From Halarcobacter sp. (GTDB taxonomy: Bacteria > Campylobacterota > Campylobacteria > Campylobacterales > Arcobacteraceae), in assembly GCF_963676935.1 (NCBI RefSeq), contig NZ_OY781470.1:806001-870000 (forward strand): 64,000 nucleotides of DNA, read 5' to 3'. The notes below the pieces were generated by a model. It was not told the DNA's origin and made no database searches. It was given only the letters and a program-made list of their open reading frames with translations. The position numbers and the translations under genes were made by a program. The first letter of the stretch is position 1; every line of letters starts with the position of its first letter. Below, piece by piece: positions 26,442-36,858 of the stretch.

Positions 26442-28205
26442 TTGAGAACGCATTATTGTACTGAAGTAACTGAGAAAAATATTGGTGAAATTGTTACTGT
26501 TGCTGGATGGGTAAACAGTAGAAGAGACCATGGTGGAATTATTTTTATTGATTTAAGAGATAGAGGGGGACTAGTTCAATTAGTTTGTGACCCTGCTGAT
26601 AATAAAGAAGCCTGGGAAGTGGCTGATAGTGTTAGAGATGAATTTGTTCTTATTGCAAAAGGTAAAGTAAGAGAAAGAGGTGAAGGTTTAGAAAACCCAA
26701 ATCTTATTACAGGAAAGATTGAGATTGTAGTAGAATCATTAACTATAGAAAACAGATCTAAACCTATGCCTTTTGAATTAGGTGATGAAAAAGTAAATGA
26801 AGAGATTAGATTAAAAAATAGATTTTTAGAACTTAGAACAAAAAGATCATATGATATTTTCAAACTAAGAAGTACTGCAAATATTGCAGTAAGAAACTGT
26901 TTAAATGAATTAGGGTTTTTAGATGTTGAAACTCCAATTTTAACTAAATCTACTCCAGAAGGTGCTAGAGATTATCTTGTTCCAAGTAGAGTTCATCCAG
27001 GTGAATTTTATGCATTACCACAATCACCACAATTATTTAAACAATTATTAATGGTATCTGGTTTTGATAAATATTTTCAAATCGCTAAATGTTTTAGAGA
27101 TGAAGATTTAAGAGCAGATAGACAGCCAGAGTTTACTCAAATAGATGTTGAGATGAGTTTTTGTACACAAGAAGATGTTATTCAAGTAGCTGAAAAACTT
27201 ATTCATGATACATTTAAAGCTTGTGGAAAAGATGTTCCTACTACTTTCCCTAGAATTACATATAAAGAAGCTATGGAAAAATATGGTTCTGATAAACCTG
27301 ATTTAAGATTTGATATGGCTATGGTGGATGTAATTGATGTTTTTGCTAACTCAACAAATGAGATTTTTGCTTCAATTGCAAAAGATACAAAAAATAATAG
27401 AATTAAAGCTTTAAAATGTCCAAATGGAGATAATATTTTTTCTAAAAGACAAATGAAAGGTTTTGAAGATTACGTTAGAAAATTTGGAGCTAAAGGTCTT
27501 GGTTACTTCCAAATGAAAGAAGATGGTCTAAAAGGACCACTTACTAAATTCTTCTCTGAGGCTGATTTAGAAGAGATTATAAAATTGACTTCTCTTGAAG
27601 TTGGTGATGTAGTATTCTTTGGAGCAGGGGATAAAAAAACTGTATGTGATTATATGGGAAGATTTAGATTATACCTTGCAGAGCAAATGGATATTATCCC
27701 TAGTGATACTTTTGAGTTTGTTTGGGTTGTTGATTTCCCAATGTTTGAAGTTGAAGATGGAAGAACAAAAGCGTTACACCATCCATTTACAATGCCAAAT
27801 TTAGAAAAATGTGATTTAGATAATATTGAAGATATAGAAGATATTGAATCTATTGCATACGATATTGTATTAAATGGAACTGAGCTTGGTGGTGGTTCAA
27901 TCAGAATTCATAAAGAAGAGATTCAATCAAAAGTATTCAAACTTATGGGAATTTCAGATGAAGATGCACAAGAAAAATTTGGATTCTTATTAGATGCACT
28001 TAAATATGGTGCACCAAGCCATGGTGGATTTGCAATGGGATTTGATAGATTAATTATGCTTTTAGCTGGAACTGATTCTATTAGAGATGTAATTGCTTTC
28101 CCTAAAACGCAAAGAGCTCAATGTCTTCTTACAGATGCCCCATCTGCTGTTGATACTGACCAATTAAAAGAATTAAGCCTTAGAATAAGAAAAATCGAGG
28201 CATAA
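26442..28205 (+). CDS. aspS: Aspartyl-tRNA synthetase (probably non-discriminating)
   Basis: 587 residues, the bacterial type: N-terminal OB anticodon-binding domain ([19 protein letters not shown]), class II catalytic core with motif 2 ([20 protein letters not shown]) and motif 3 ([16 protein letters not shown]), and the inserted GAD domain. Relatives in this phylum charge both tRNA-Asp and tRNA-Asn, with GatCAB correcting the latter; that is from family knowledge. The start codon is TTG after GGAGTAGGAA. Proximity to adk (34.6 kb) recalls the aspS-adk pair of Campylobacter. Confidence 0.96.
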   Translation: MRTHYCTEVTEKNIGEIVTVAGWVNSRRDHGGIIFIDLRDRGGLVQLVCDPADNKEAWEVADSVRDEFVLIAKGKVRERGEGLENPNLITGKIEIVVESLTIENRSKPMPFELGDEKVNEEIRLKNRFLELRTKRSYDIFKLRSTANIAVRNCLNELGFLDVETPILTKSTPEGARDYLVPSRVHPGEFYALPQSPQLFKQLLMVSGFDKYFQIAKCFRDEDLRADRQPEFTQIDVEMSFCTQEDVIQVAEKLIHDTFKACGKDVPTTFPRITYKEAMEKYGSDKPDLRFDMAMVDVIDVFANSTNEIFASIAKDTKNNRIKALKCPNGDNIFSKRQMKGFEDYVRKFGAKGLGYFQMKEDGLKGPLTKFFSEADLEEIIKLTSLEVGDVVFFGAGDKKTVCDYMGRFRLYLAEQMDIIPSDTFEFVWVVDFPMFEVEDGRTKALHHPFTMPNLEKCDLDNIEDIEDIESIAYDIVLNGTELGGGSIRIHKEEIQSKVFKLMGISDEDAQEKFGFLLDALKYGAPSHGGFAMGFDRLIMLLAGTDSIRDVIAFPKTQRAQCLLTDAPSAVDTDQLKELSLRIRKIEA

Positions 28206-28221
28206 AAATATAGGCAATAAT

Positions 28222-29019
28222 ATGTTTAAAATTTTTTTCATATTATTGCTTTTCTTCTCATCAGCTTTCTCTATGACGGCTGTAACTGTAACTTATCCAA
28301 TTGAAGCCTTCTTTTTAAAAAAAATTGCAGATAAAACTGTTTATATAAGAGTAATTGAACAAAGTGCAACAAAGTTTAATCTTGATAATTTAGAAGAGAC
28401 TAAAAAGTTTGCAACAAGTCATTACTATTTTAATTTTGGATTAGATGAAGAGAAAACTATAGAAGATTATTTTAAAAAGAGAAATCCAAATTTAAAAGTT
28501 TTTAATATGAGTGAATCTCTTCTTTTTTTAAAACTAAAAAATGGGAAATTTAATCCTTATATCTGGTTAGACCCTATATCTGCAAGAGATATTGCAAAAA
28601 ATATATATGAGGCTATTATTAAAATTAGACCATATGACAAAGATATTTATAAAGTAAACTATGAGAATTTTTTAAATGAATTAGATGAAACATATTTAGA
28701 TATTAAAAAAAGGCTTGATGAAAGTGAACTTTATGGTATTTTTTCATTTAATAATGAATTAGACTATTTTACAAATAGATTTAGAATAAATAATTACCAT
28801 CGTGAATATAGAATGTTACATATTGATGAAGTTTCTTCTTTACTAAAGTTTGTAAGAAAAGAAAATATTAAACATATTTTGATTTCAAACGAGGCAGATT
28901 TTAGAGTTGCCCAATCCTTTAAAGGTTATATAGATGGCAAGATTATAGAATATAATATTTATACTAGACATTGGAAAGTAAATCTTTATACAATTTTAAG
29001 AGGTATAGAGAATTTTTAA
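28222..29019 (+). CDS. ZnuA-like periplasmic solute-binding protein lacking the metal histidines
   Basis: 265 residues with a signal peptide (about 1-18, ending SSAFS). The fold matches the cluster A-I metal-binding family: YPIEAFFLKKIADKTV, NPYIWLDPISARDIAKNI and a long backbone helix. The three metal-binding His of ZnuA are not conserved: the first-site loop reads SATKFNLDN, DPHIWLDP reads NPYIWLDP, and the HxxFxYF region reads NNELDYF. It therefore may not carry zinc. No permease or ATPase gene is adjacent. It starts 16 bp after aspS. Confidence 0.75.
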   Translation: MFKIFFILLLFFSSAFSMTAVTVTYPIEAFFLKKIADKTVYIRVIEQSATKFNLDNLEETKKFATSHYYFNFGLDEEKTIEDYFKKRNPNLKVFNMSESLLFLKLKNGKFNPYIWLDPISARDIAKNIYEAIIKIRPYDKDIYKVNYENFLNELDETYLDIKKRLDESELYGIFSFNNELDYFTNRFRINNYHREYRMLHIDEVSSLLKFVRKENIKHILISNEADFRVAQSFKGYIDGKIIEYNIYTRHWKVNLYTILRGIENF

Positions 29020-29300
29020 CATTGGCTTAAAATTATTTTTCAAAAGTATATTTTATAATGAAAAAAATATTACCAATAAAATTACATATTAATTCCATAA
29101 TAATTATATAAAACAATTATATTAAAAAAATCCAAATCCCTATCTATCGACATTTGATTAATCTATTCATTTAACTATAACTCACTATGCAATAATAAGA
29201 AAGTATATAAAAATATATAGTTGTGTATATTTTATACAGATAATATAAAATTATTTTTTGATTTTGTAGTAATATTCAAATACTATAAAGGGAGTATTAA

Positions 29301-31889
29301 ATGTCAAGAAATTTAATGGATTATAAAGGGATAAAGGTAAAAAAAGAGCTTTATCCAATAATAAAACATATTGAAGATGTAGATAAGTATAGGGAAGAAT
29401 TGGGAAGACTTAGCTCATCTTGGGATATATTTGCATTATTAGGGCAGTTGGGTGATATCAATATAGATATAGGAAAAACAAAAGAAAATTTTTTAAATCT
29501 TACTACTACATTATTAAATCATTTAAGTGATGAAACTGTTAAAAAAGTTACTGCTGAGATGGGTTTTAAAGCACAAGTTGCAATTGATATAGTAATTAGA
29601 AATCTATTTGAGCGTACGGCAGATATTGGCTTTTTAGCTACAGATGACGATATTAGAGATTTTTTACTGCATTATGTTTCAAAATACAATAAAGAGAGTA
29701 CAGTTTTAAAAAAGGGGATACAAAAAAGATTTTTGGAATATGTGAAAAAATATTCTGTGTATTATGATATTGTTCTTGCAGATACTAAGGGGAAAGTAGT
29801 TGCAAGATTAGATGAAAATATAAATATAGAAAATATTGATTTAAATTTTATCAATAAAGTTTTAAATACAAGTGAAGAGTATATTGAAACATATGGAGCG
29901 CACAACTTCTTACCACAATATAACAAATCTTTAGTTTATTCATATAAAGTTACAAGAACCAATGATTTTAATTCTGAATCGCTTGGTGTATTGTGTCTTT
30001 GTTTCAAATTTACAGATGAGATGAAAGGAATTTTCAATAATCTTGTTGATAAAAAAAACAAAGAAACAATAACTTTACTTGATGAAGATGGATATGTAAT
30101 TGCTTCAAGCGATGAAGATTGTATCCCTTTAAACTCTAAGCAAGAGATTATTATAGATTCCAAATATAAGATTGTATCTTTTGCGGGTAGAGATTTTATA
30201 TCAAAATCTTGTCTAACAAATGGTTATCAAGGTTTTAATGGTCTAAAATGGTATGGACATATTATGATACCTTTAGAATATGCATTTTTAAGTGAAGAAT
30301 CAAATACTAAAAAAGTTGTTGATGATAATATAATTGAAGCTATGATGAATAATGAACAACACTTTTCAAAGGATTTAAAAGAGGTATTTAACAAAAGTAA
30401 AAATATCCAAGATAATCTAAGTAGGGTGATTTGGAATGGAAATGTTGCTCAAAGTAAAATAAATTCATCAAATAGAGAGTTTTCCAAATCTTTATTATCA
30501 GAGATTGGTGTAACTGGATTAAAAGCAAATTCATCTTTAAATAATCTGAATAGAACAATTATTAATTCTATTTTAAAAGATAGTGAGTTTTTATCATCTC
30601 TAGCTATAGATATTATGGATAGAAATCTATATGAAAGAGCAAATGATTGTAGATGGTGGGCATTAACTACATATTTTAGAAAAGCATTAGATGATAGAGA
30701 TACACTAGAGCAAAAAGAGGAGCAAATTTCATCTATATTAAAATATATAAATGACCTTTATACAGTATATACAAATCTACTTGTATTTGATAAAGATGGG
30801 AAAATTATTGCAGTTTCTAATGATAAAGAGAAACATTTGATAGGAAAAGTTCTTTCTACTCCTTGGGTTGAAAATACTTTGAATTTAAAAAATACACAAA
30901 AGTATTGTGTATCCGATTTTGAAAAAACAAATCTTTATAATAATGAATCAACTTATGTATATTGTAGTGCAATTAGATCTTTTGAAGATGATTCAAAGAT
31001 AAATGGTGGAATAGCAATAGTTTTTGATTCTACTCCTCAATTTCATGCGATGCTAGAAGAGTCTTTACCAAGTGATAATTCAACTGTTTTTGCAATATTT
31101 GCCAATAGAGATAAAAATGTTATCTCCTCAACAAATAAAGAGCTTAGTATAAATTCAAAGATAAATATAGATGATAAGTTTTTCAAATTGAAAAACAATG
31201 AAAAATTAAGTGAAATTATTGAAATAGATAATAAATACTATGCTTTAGGAGTTAGATGCTCAAAAGGATATAGAGAATATAAAAGTAGTGAAGATGATTA
31301 TGAAAACGATGTTTTTTGTTTAGTTTTTATCTATATTGGGAAAAAGTGTTTAAATGGATTATCTAAAATAAAAAGAAAAAAATTTATAAATAATAATATT
31401 TTGAAAAAATCATTAGATTCAAATAGTGTAGAGTTAGCAACTTTTAGATTAGGTAAAAAATTTTTAGCAGTTCATGCAAAAAATGTAATAGAATCAATTG
31501 GTATTGAAAAACTAGAAAAATCTATCGATATGGATAAGAAAAATCCTTTTAAAGGTATGGTTTTACATAAAGATAGACTTATTTCTGTATTAGATATTAG
31601 AAGTTTTATAAATGAAGAGATTAAAGACGAAGAGTTAAAAACAATTATACTTTTAGAATATGACAAAGATAATAAAGAGCATTGTATTGGAATACTCGTA
31701 TCCTCTTTAGAGAGTATATCTTTAGTGGAGTCAAAATCAATTCAACAAATTCAAAGCCATTTTCTAGGGGCAGGGGCTTTAATAGAAAGTATAGTTGAGA
31801 TTGATGATTTGGATGAACCTGAAGTTGCAATGATTTTAGATATTAAAAAAATAGATAACAATTTAACACAAAGAGATTCAACTAATTAG
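29301..31889 (+). CDS. Soluble double-Cache sensor fused to CheW
   Basis: 862 residues with no signal peptide and no membrane segment. Two similar Cache-type halves are visible: one starting near residue 94 (IVIRNLFERTADIGFLATDD) and one near 433 (IMDRNLYERANDCRWWALT). A CheW domain fills about 705-855 (ELATFRLGKKFLAVHAKNV ... LISVLDIRSFIN). CheW domains couple receptors to the CheA kinase, so this protein probably feeds a ligand signal into chemotaxis from the cytoplasm. Cache domains are normally extracytoplasmic, which makes this layout unusual. GGGAG precedes the ATG; 281 bp of AT-rich DNA upstream hold no gene. Confidence 0.82.
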   Translation: MSRNLMDYKGIKVKKELYPIIKHIEDVDKYREELGRLSSSWDIFALLGQLGDINIDIGKTKENFLNLTTTLLNHLSDETVKKVTAEMGFKAQVAIDIVIRNLFERTADIGFLATDDDIRDFLLHYVSKYNKESTVLKKGIQKRFLEYVKKYSVYYDIVLADTKGKVVARLDENINIENIDLNFINKVLNTSEEYIETYGAHNFLPQYNKSLVYSYKVTRTNDFNSESLGVLCLCFKFTDEMKGIFNNLVDKKNKETITLLDEDGYVIASSDEDCIPLNSKQEIIIDSKYKIVSFAGRDFISKSCLTNGYQGFNGLKWYGHIMIPLEYAFLSEESNTKKVVDDNIIEAMMNNEQHFSKDLKEVFNKSKNIQDNLSRVIWNGNVAQSKINSSNREFSKSLLSEIGVTGLKANSSLNNLNRTIINSILKDSEFLSSLAIDIMDRNLYERANDCRWWALTTYFRKALDDRDTLEQKEEQISSILKYINDLYTVYTNLLVFDKDGKIIAVSNDKEKHLIGKVLSTPWVENTLNLKNTQKYCVSDFEKTNLYNNESTYVYCSAIRSFEDDSKINGGIAIVFDSTPQFHAMLEESLPSDNSTVFAIFANRDKNVISSTNKELSINSKINIDDKFFKLKNNEKLSEIIEIDNKYYALGVRCSKGYREYKSSEDDYENDVFCLVFIYIGKKCLNGLSKIKRKKFINNNILKKSLDSNSVELATFRLGKKFLAVHAKNVIESIGIEKLEKSIDMDKKNPFKGMVLHKDRLISVLDIRSFINEEIKDEELKTIILLEYDKDNKEHCIGILVSSLESISLVESKSIQQIQSHFLGAGALIESIVEIDDLDEPEVAMILDIKKIDNNLTQRDSTN

Positions 31890-31951
31890 AAATTTATATA
31901 ATAGGTTAAAACATTTTAGATAAAATTGAAAAAAAATTTTAAAGATAAAGA

Positions 31952-33682
31952 ATGTTTTTACCTACAACAAAAGAAGAGATGAATAAAAGAGGCTGGAGCC
32001 AATGTGATGTGATTTTAGTATCAGGAGATGCTTATATAGATTCTCCTTTTATTGGAGTTGCTGTTGTTGGAAGAATCCTAGAAGCATTAGGCTTCAAAGT
32101 TGGGATTATTGGACAGCCAGATGTAAGAAATGATGATATAAAAAGATTAGGAGAACCTAGACTTTACTGGGGAGTTAGTGGTGGAAGTATTGATTCAATG
32201 GTATCAAACTATACCGCTACAAAAAAATTTAGAAATATAGATGATTATACTCCTGGTGGAACAAATGACAAAAGACCTGATAGGGCAACATTAGTATATA
32301 CAAATCTTATTAGAAGACATTATAAAGATACTGCACCAATAGTTTTAGGTGGTATTGAGGCTAGTTTAAGAAGAGTTACCCATTATGACTTTTGGTCAAA
32401 CAAATTACGAAAACCTGTACTTTTTGATGCAAAAGCTGATTATCTTATTTATGGTATGGGTGAGATGGCAATTAGAGAATTCACTACAGCTTTAGATAAA
32501 GGATTAGATCCAAAAAAAGTTCGAGGAGTTTGTTATATTTCTAAAGAGCCAGTTGAAGATTATATCCAACTTCCTAGCCATGATGAGTGTTTAAAAGATA
32601 AAGAAAAATATATAGATCTTTTTGATGATTTCTATAAAAACAATGACCCAATAAATGCAAAAGGTCTTTGCCAAAAAGTAGATACAAGATATGCTATTCA
32701 AAATCCTCCATGTGATTATTTAGATGAAAATGAGATGGATGAAGTTGCTTCATATAAATATGAAAGGGATTTACATCCATATCATAAACCTCAAGGAAAA
32801 GTAAAATGTTTAGAAACTGTTAAGTTTTCTATTCAAACTCACCATGGGTGTTGGGGTGAGTGTAACTTCTGTGCTATTGGTGTTCATCAAGGAAGAACAA
32901 TACGTACAAGAAGTGAAAAGAATATTCTTTGGGAAGCAAAAGAGTTTACAAAAGATAAAAGTTTTAAAGGTATTATTTCTGACGTTGGTGGACCAACAGC
33001 AAATATGTATGGATATGAATGTGGTAAAAAACTTAAAAAAGGTACTTGTGATGATATAAGATGTGTTGATTATGATAGACTTTGTAAAGTTATGAAAGTT
33101 GACCATAGTAGACACCTTAAGCTTTTAAGAGATATTAGACAAGTACCGGGTGTAAAAAAAGCTTTTGTTGCTTCTGGTTTGAGGTATGATTTTATCCCAG
33201 CCGATAAAAAGCATGGATATGAGTATTTAAAAGAGTTAGTAAATCATCATATTAGTGGACAAATGAAAGTTGCCCCTGAACACACCTCTGATAGAGTTCT
33301 AAAACTTATGGGAAAACCAGGGAAACAGCCCTTAATAGAGTTTAAAAAAATGTATGATAGACTAAATAAAGAAGCTGGGAAAAAACAGTTTTTAACATAT
33401 TATTTAATTGCAGCTCATCCTGGATGTGAAGAGAAAGATATGCATGAGTTGAAGCAGTTTACAACCCATGAATTGAAAATGAATCCTGAACAAGCACAGG
33501 TCTTCACTCCAACACCTGGAACTTACTCTTCTGTTATGTATTATACAGAGTTAGATCCAGTTACAAGAAAAAAAATATATGTTGAAAAAGATAGAGTTAG
33601 AAAAGAGAAACAAAAAAATATAGTAATCGACAAGAAGTATTATCAAAGACGTAATAAATCAAGTGCAGGAATGCAAAGTTAA
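31952..33682 (+). CDS. ygiQ: YgiQ family radical SAM protein
   Basis: 576 residues. A cobalamin-binding-like N-terminal region is followed by the radical SAM core with the Fe-S motif C-x3-C-x2-C in HHGCWGECNFCAIGVHQGR, and a C-terminal region with VFTPTPGTYSSVMYYT, all characteristic of the UPF0313/YgiQ family. The reaction is not established in the knowledge I have. Length is somewhat short of the E. coli protein. It heads a small run with two exported-protein genes. Confidence 0.92.
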   Translation: MFLPTTKEEMNKRGWSQCDVILVSGDAYIDSPFIGVAVVGRILEALGFKVGIIGQPDVRNDDIKRLGEPRLYWGVSGGSIDSMVSNYTATKKFRNIDDYTPGGTNDKRPDRATLVYTNLIRRHYKDTAPIVLGGIEASLRRVTHYDFWSNKLRKPVLFDAKADYLIYGMGEMAIREFTTALDKGLDPKKVRGVCYISKEPVEDYIQLPSHDECLKDKEKYIDLFDDFYKNNDPINAKGLCQKVDTRYAIQNPPCDYLDENEMDEVASYKYERDLHPYHKPQGKVKCLETVKFSIQTHHGCWGECNFCAIGVHQGRTIRTRSEKNILWEAKEFTKDKSFKGIISDVGGPTANMYGYECGKKLKKGTCDDIRCVDYDRLCKVMKVDHSRHLKLLRDIRQVPGVKKAFVASGLRYDFIPADKKHGYEYLKELVNHHISGQMKVAPEHTSDRVLKLMGKPGKQPLIEFKKMYDRLNKEAGKKQFLTYYLIAAHPGCEEKDMHELKQFTTHELKMNPEQAQVFTPTPGTYSSVMYYTELDPVTRKKIYVEKDRVRKEKQKNIVIDKKYYQRRNKSSAGMQS

Positions 33683-33691
33683 GGAAAAAAT

Positions 33692-34102
33692 ATGAGAAAA
33701 GTTTTATTATCATTGTTTGTACTTATTTGTACAAATCTATTTGCTATTTCAGAAGATTTAGTTAATGAATTAGCTTATGAAACAACTTATTCTAAAGCTT
33801 TAATAAAAGCTAAAAAAGAGAATAAATCTATAATGATGTTTATTGTTCAAGATTCTTGTCCTTGGTGTAGAAAAATGGAAAAACAAACTTTAAAAAAATC
33901 AAATATTGCTTCTTTGATAAAAAGAGATTTTATCCCATTAATTGTTGATGAAGCATCAAATAATTATCCTAAAAAATTCCAAGCAAAAGTGTTTCCTACA
34001 ACTTATTTTATAAATAAAAATGAAGAGATTGTTTCAAAAGTATTAGGTTATAAAAATAAAAAAGAGTTCTATTATATTTTAAAAGAGGCAAGTAGTAAAT
34101 GA
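33692..34102 (+). CDS. Periplasmic thioredoxin-like protein
   Basis: 136 residues. A signal peptide (about 1-18, ending NLFA) is followed by a thioredoxin fold with the redox motif CPWC (in QDSCPWCRKMEKQT) and the cis-Pro segment VFPTTYFI. It resembles the SoxW / DUF255-like thioredoxins that keep periplasmic cysteines or hemoproteins reduced. The specific partner is unknown. It lies nine bases after ygiQ and overlaps the next gene by four. Confidence 0.88.
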   Translation: MRKVLLSLFVLICTNLFAISEDLVNELAYETTYSKALIKAKKENKSIMMFIVQDSCPWCRKMEKQTLKKSNIASLIKRDFIPLIVDEASNNYPKKFQAKVFPTTYFINKNEEIVSKVLGYKNKKEFYYILKEASSK

Positions 34103-34536
34103 AAAAGTTGATTTTGCTGTTTACAGTTGTTGTTTACTCATTTGGTATAACTCCATTTAATCTTGAAAATGTAAAAGAGCTTAATATAAAAATATTAAAT
34201 AAAAAAGAAAATATTTCAAAAGAGCTTGAAAATAAACTTGAAACAAATATAAAAAATAAACTTGAAAAACTTGGTATAAAAACTACTACAGATAAATATA
34301 TTAATTTTCTTGTAAAAATAAAGATAAACAAGATAAAAGATGTTGAATTTGTCCAAACTTCAATATTTATTTCTGAAGATGTTTTGCCTGCTAGAGATAC
34401 CTCTGTTGAAGCTTTAGCCATAACATATAAAAAAGATGATAGTTTTGAAGCAGAAGATTTAGAAAATGATATTTATGAATCTGTAGTTGACTATTTACTT
34501 GAGGATTTTATCGAACAGTATAAAGCTGAAAATTAA
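34099..34536 (+). CDS. Exported hypothetical protein
   Basis: 145 residues with a likely signal peptide (1-16, FTVVVYSFG). The mature part begins with a charged helix (KELENKLETNIKNKLEKLG) and then a beta-rich region (YINFLVKIKINKIKDVEFVQ). I do not recognise a family. The ATGA overlap with the thioredoxin-like gene implies coupled translation and a shared periplasmic role, but what that is cannot be said. Confidence 0.65.
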   Translation: MKKLILLFTVVVYSFGITPFNLENVKELNIKILNKKENISKELENKLETNIKNKLEKLGIKTTTDKYINFLVKIKINKIKDVEFVQTSIFISEDVLPARDTSVEALAITYKKDDSFEAEDLENDIYESVVDYLLEDFIEQYKAEN

Positions 34537-34622
34537 TTGTCTTATTTAAGTTATAGATATTTTTAGATAAAATGTCAATCTTTTTTTAACACACATGAAG
34601 ACAATTGGCAAGGATATTATAA

Positions 34623-35192
34623 ATGAAAAAGCTTTTTTTAATCATTGGAGCCCCTGGTTCTGGAAAGACTACTGATGCAGAATTGATTGCTGAGAAACAT
34701 AAAAAAATCACACATTATTCAACTGGAGATATGTTTAGAGCTGAGATTGCTAGTGGCTCACAAAGAGGTGCAGTAATTGAGTCTTGTGTATCAAAAGGAA
34801 ATCTTGTACCAATTGACATTGCTATTGAAACAATATTAAGTGCTATAAAAAGTGCTCCAACAGATATTGTTATAATTGATGGTTATCCAAGAAGTGTTGA
34901 ACAAATGACAGAATTAAATAAATATTTAGAAACAGAAACAGAAGTTGAATTAGTTAATACTATAGAAGTGGTAGTTTCTGAAGAGGTTGCAAGAAATAGA
35001 GTTTTAGGTCGTGCAAGAGGTGCAGATGACAATGTTGAGGTCTTTAATAACAGAATGAATGTTTATACTGAACCACTAAAAGATATTCAAGAATTTTATT
35101 CAAATAAAGGTATTTTGAAAAAAATTGATGGTGAGAGAACAATTGCGGAAATTGTTTCTGAAATAGATCAATTTATCCAATCGAAAATATAA
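34623..35192 (+). CDS. adk: Adenylate kinase
   Basis: 189 residues. AMP + ATP to 2 ADP. The P-loop GAPGSGKTT starts at residue 9, and the AMP-binding HYSTGDMFRAE and DGYPRS motifs are present. The LID is the short form (VLGRARGADDN, no zinc cysteines), as in the short adenylate kinases of this phylum. The gene has a site AAGGATATTATAA and ends one base into the cinA-like gene. It is not in the spc operon here. Confidence 0.95.
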   Translation: MKKLFLIIGAPGSGKTTDAELIAEKHKKITHYSTGDMFRAEIASGSQRGAVIESCVSKGNLVPIDIAIETILSAIKSAPTDIVIIDGYPRSVEQMTELNKYLETETEVELVNTIEVVVSEEVARNRVLGRARGADDNVEVFNNRMNVYTEPLKDIQEFYSNKGILKKIDGERTIAEIVSEIDQFIQSKI

Positions 35193-35950
35193 TGAATAAA
35201 GAAGTTAATTTTTATTCTGTAATAATTGGTACAGAATTATTAAACGGACGAAGAAAAGATGCTCATTTTACATTTTTAAATGAACAATTATTAAAAAGAG
35301 GTTGGACACATAAAGCTTCTTTTGTAATTGAAGATGATACAAAATTGATGGAAAATATCTATAAACTTATTAAAGCTGATGAAAACTCTGTTATGTTTTC
35401 TTATGGTGGAATCGGTGCTACACCAGACGATTATACAAGACAAGTAGCTGCAAAAGTTTTTACTGATGGGAAAATGGAATACCATGAGAAATCAAAAGAG
35501 TTAATAATAAATCAATTTGGAGATGAAGCTTATCCTCATAGAGTGAATATGGCACATCTTCCAATAAATGCAAAACTTCTTAAAAATGTAGTAAATAACG
35601 TACCGGGATTTTATTTAGAAGATAGATTTTTCTTTACTCCAGGTTTCCCTTCAATGAGTCAATCAATGGTTGTTGAAGCTTTAGATAAACATTATGAAAA
35701 AAATAGATTACAAAAATATAGAAAATCGTTAACTGCTTACTGTGGAGAAAATGATTTGATAGATATTATGAAAACAGTGCCAGTTGAAGTTGAATTATCC
35801 TCTTTACCTAAAATTATAGATGAAAAAAGGATGGTAGTAATCTCTTTAAATGGAATAGATGAAACTCTTGTTAATAAGTATTTCTCAAAATTTGTAGATT
35901 TTTTAGAAAAAAATTCTGTAAAATATCTTCTTAAAGATATAAGTAAATAA
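35192..35950 (+). CDS. CinA-like molybdopterin-binding domain protein
   Basis: 252 residues. The MoaB/MogA-like fold shows SVIIGTELLNGRRKDAHFTF and the nucleotide-site SYGGIGATPDDYTRQ. This is the N-terminal half of CinA (competence/damage-inducible family, COG1058) without the C-terminal NMN-amidase domain. Stand-alone versions are common; some CinA N-domains hydrolyse ADP-ribose. The role here is open. It overlaps adk by one base and is probably co-transcribed. Confidence 0.85.
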   Translation: MNKEVNFYSVIIGTELLNGRRKDAHFTFLNEQLLKRGWTHKASFVIEDDTKLMENIYKLIKADENSVMFSYGGIGATPDDYTRQVAAKVFTDGKMEYHEKSKELIINQFGDEAYPHRVNMAHLPINAKLLKNVVNNVPGFYLEDRFFFTPGFPSMSQSMVVEALDKHYEKNRLQKYRKSLTAYCGENDLIDIMKTVPVEVELSSLPKIIDEKRMVVISLNGIDETLVNKYFSKFVDFLEKNSVKYLLKDISK

Positions 35951-36079
35951 TAAATTTCTTTTAAATATTTCCTATAAAATAGAGCTTTTTTTAATCTAAA
36001 AAGAATTTAAGATTTTTTTTAGATTATTTTCCAGATTTTGGTTTATAATTCCTTTCTTAATTTTTTTTAGAAGGTAATT

Positions 36080-36799
36080 ATGAATCCAAAACAGCTTGAA
36101 CAAATAAGCAATTATGTTTATTGTGATAGTTTTTTAAACTCACTTGACATTGAAACAAAACTACTTCCTAATCCTTATCATGATTATCCATTTTTGGTAA
36201 TCAAAAACTTTTTTTCAAAAGATATTTGTGATGAGATTGTTAATTCAAAAATAAAAGACAATGATGCAATTGATGCAAAAGTTAAATCTGAAAATTATGA
36301 AAATCATATTGATAAAAATATTAGAAAAACAAAAATTTATAAACTAGATAAAAAATATAGAACTCTTTATAATAAAATGTTTAAACTTTATCAATCAAAA
36401 ATAGAGCAATATTTTAATATCGCACTTACAACAAGTACAAAAATACAAGTCTTAGAGTATAAAAAAGATTCTTTTTATGTTGCTCATAGTGACGATTCGA
36501 ATATGATTATGGATAATGATAAACTTATTGGATTTAAATGTGTTGTACCAAATAGGAAACTGACAAGTGTTCTTTTTGCAACTTCTTATGATAATAATTC
36601 CTCTTTTAATACTTTTAGTGGTGGTGAATTAGTATTTAATTATTTATATGACAAAGATGGAAATCAAATAAATTTTAAGCCTGAAGCAGGAGATATGGTA
36701 CTTTTTTTAAGTAACCCCTATTTTACCCATGAAGTTTTAAAAGTAAAAGAGGGGTATAGATTATCAATTGTACAATGGCATGATGCTTTAGTTGTTTAA
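36080..36799 (+). CDS. 2-oxoglutarate/Fe(II)-dependent oxygenase
   Basis: 239 residues of the prolyl-4-hydroxylase-like group. The iron site HxD is His136/Asp138 (VAHSDD), the distal His is His217 (FTHEVLK) and the 2-oxoglutarate Arg is Arg227 (EGYRLSIVQWH). SGGELVF and PEAGDMVLFLS are typical of the double-stranded beta-helix. The target (protein residue or small molecule) cannot be read from sequence. It is monocistronic, with AGAAGGTAATT before its ATG. Confidence 0.88.
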   Translation: MNPKQLEQISNYVYCDSFLNSLDIETKLLPNPYHDYPFLVIKNFFSKDICDEIVNSKIKDNDAIDAKVKSENYENHIDKNIRKTKIYKLDKKYRTLYNKMFKLYQSKIEQYFNIALTTSTKIQVLEYKKDSFYVAHSDDSNMIMDNDKLIGFKCVVPNRKLTSVLFATSYDNNSSFNTFSGGELVFNYLYDKDGNQINFKPEAGDMVLFLSNPYFTHEVLKVKEGYRLSIVQWHDALVV

Positions 36800-36858
36800 C
36801 TCTTATCCTTTTTTTTGATATAATAGATTAATATTATATACTTAACAAAGGTGTAATC

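Noticed and set aside
27619-27804. 61-codon frame inside aspS, same strand
   Set aside because: It is out of frame within the conserved catalytic region and has no own features.
29020-29300. Small gene or RNA in the gap before the Cache-CheW gene
   Set aside because: The 281 bp are AT-rich with promoter-like TATAAT variants but no frame, no ribosome site and no strong stem.
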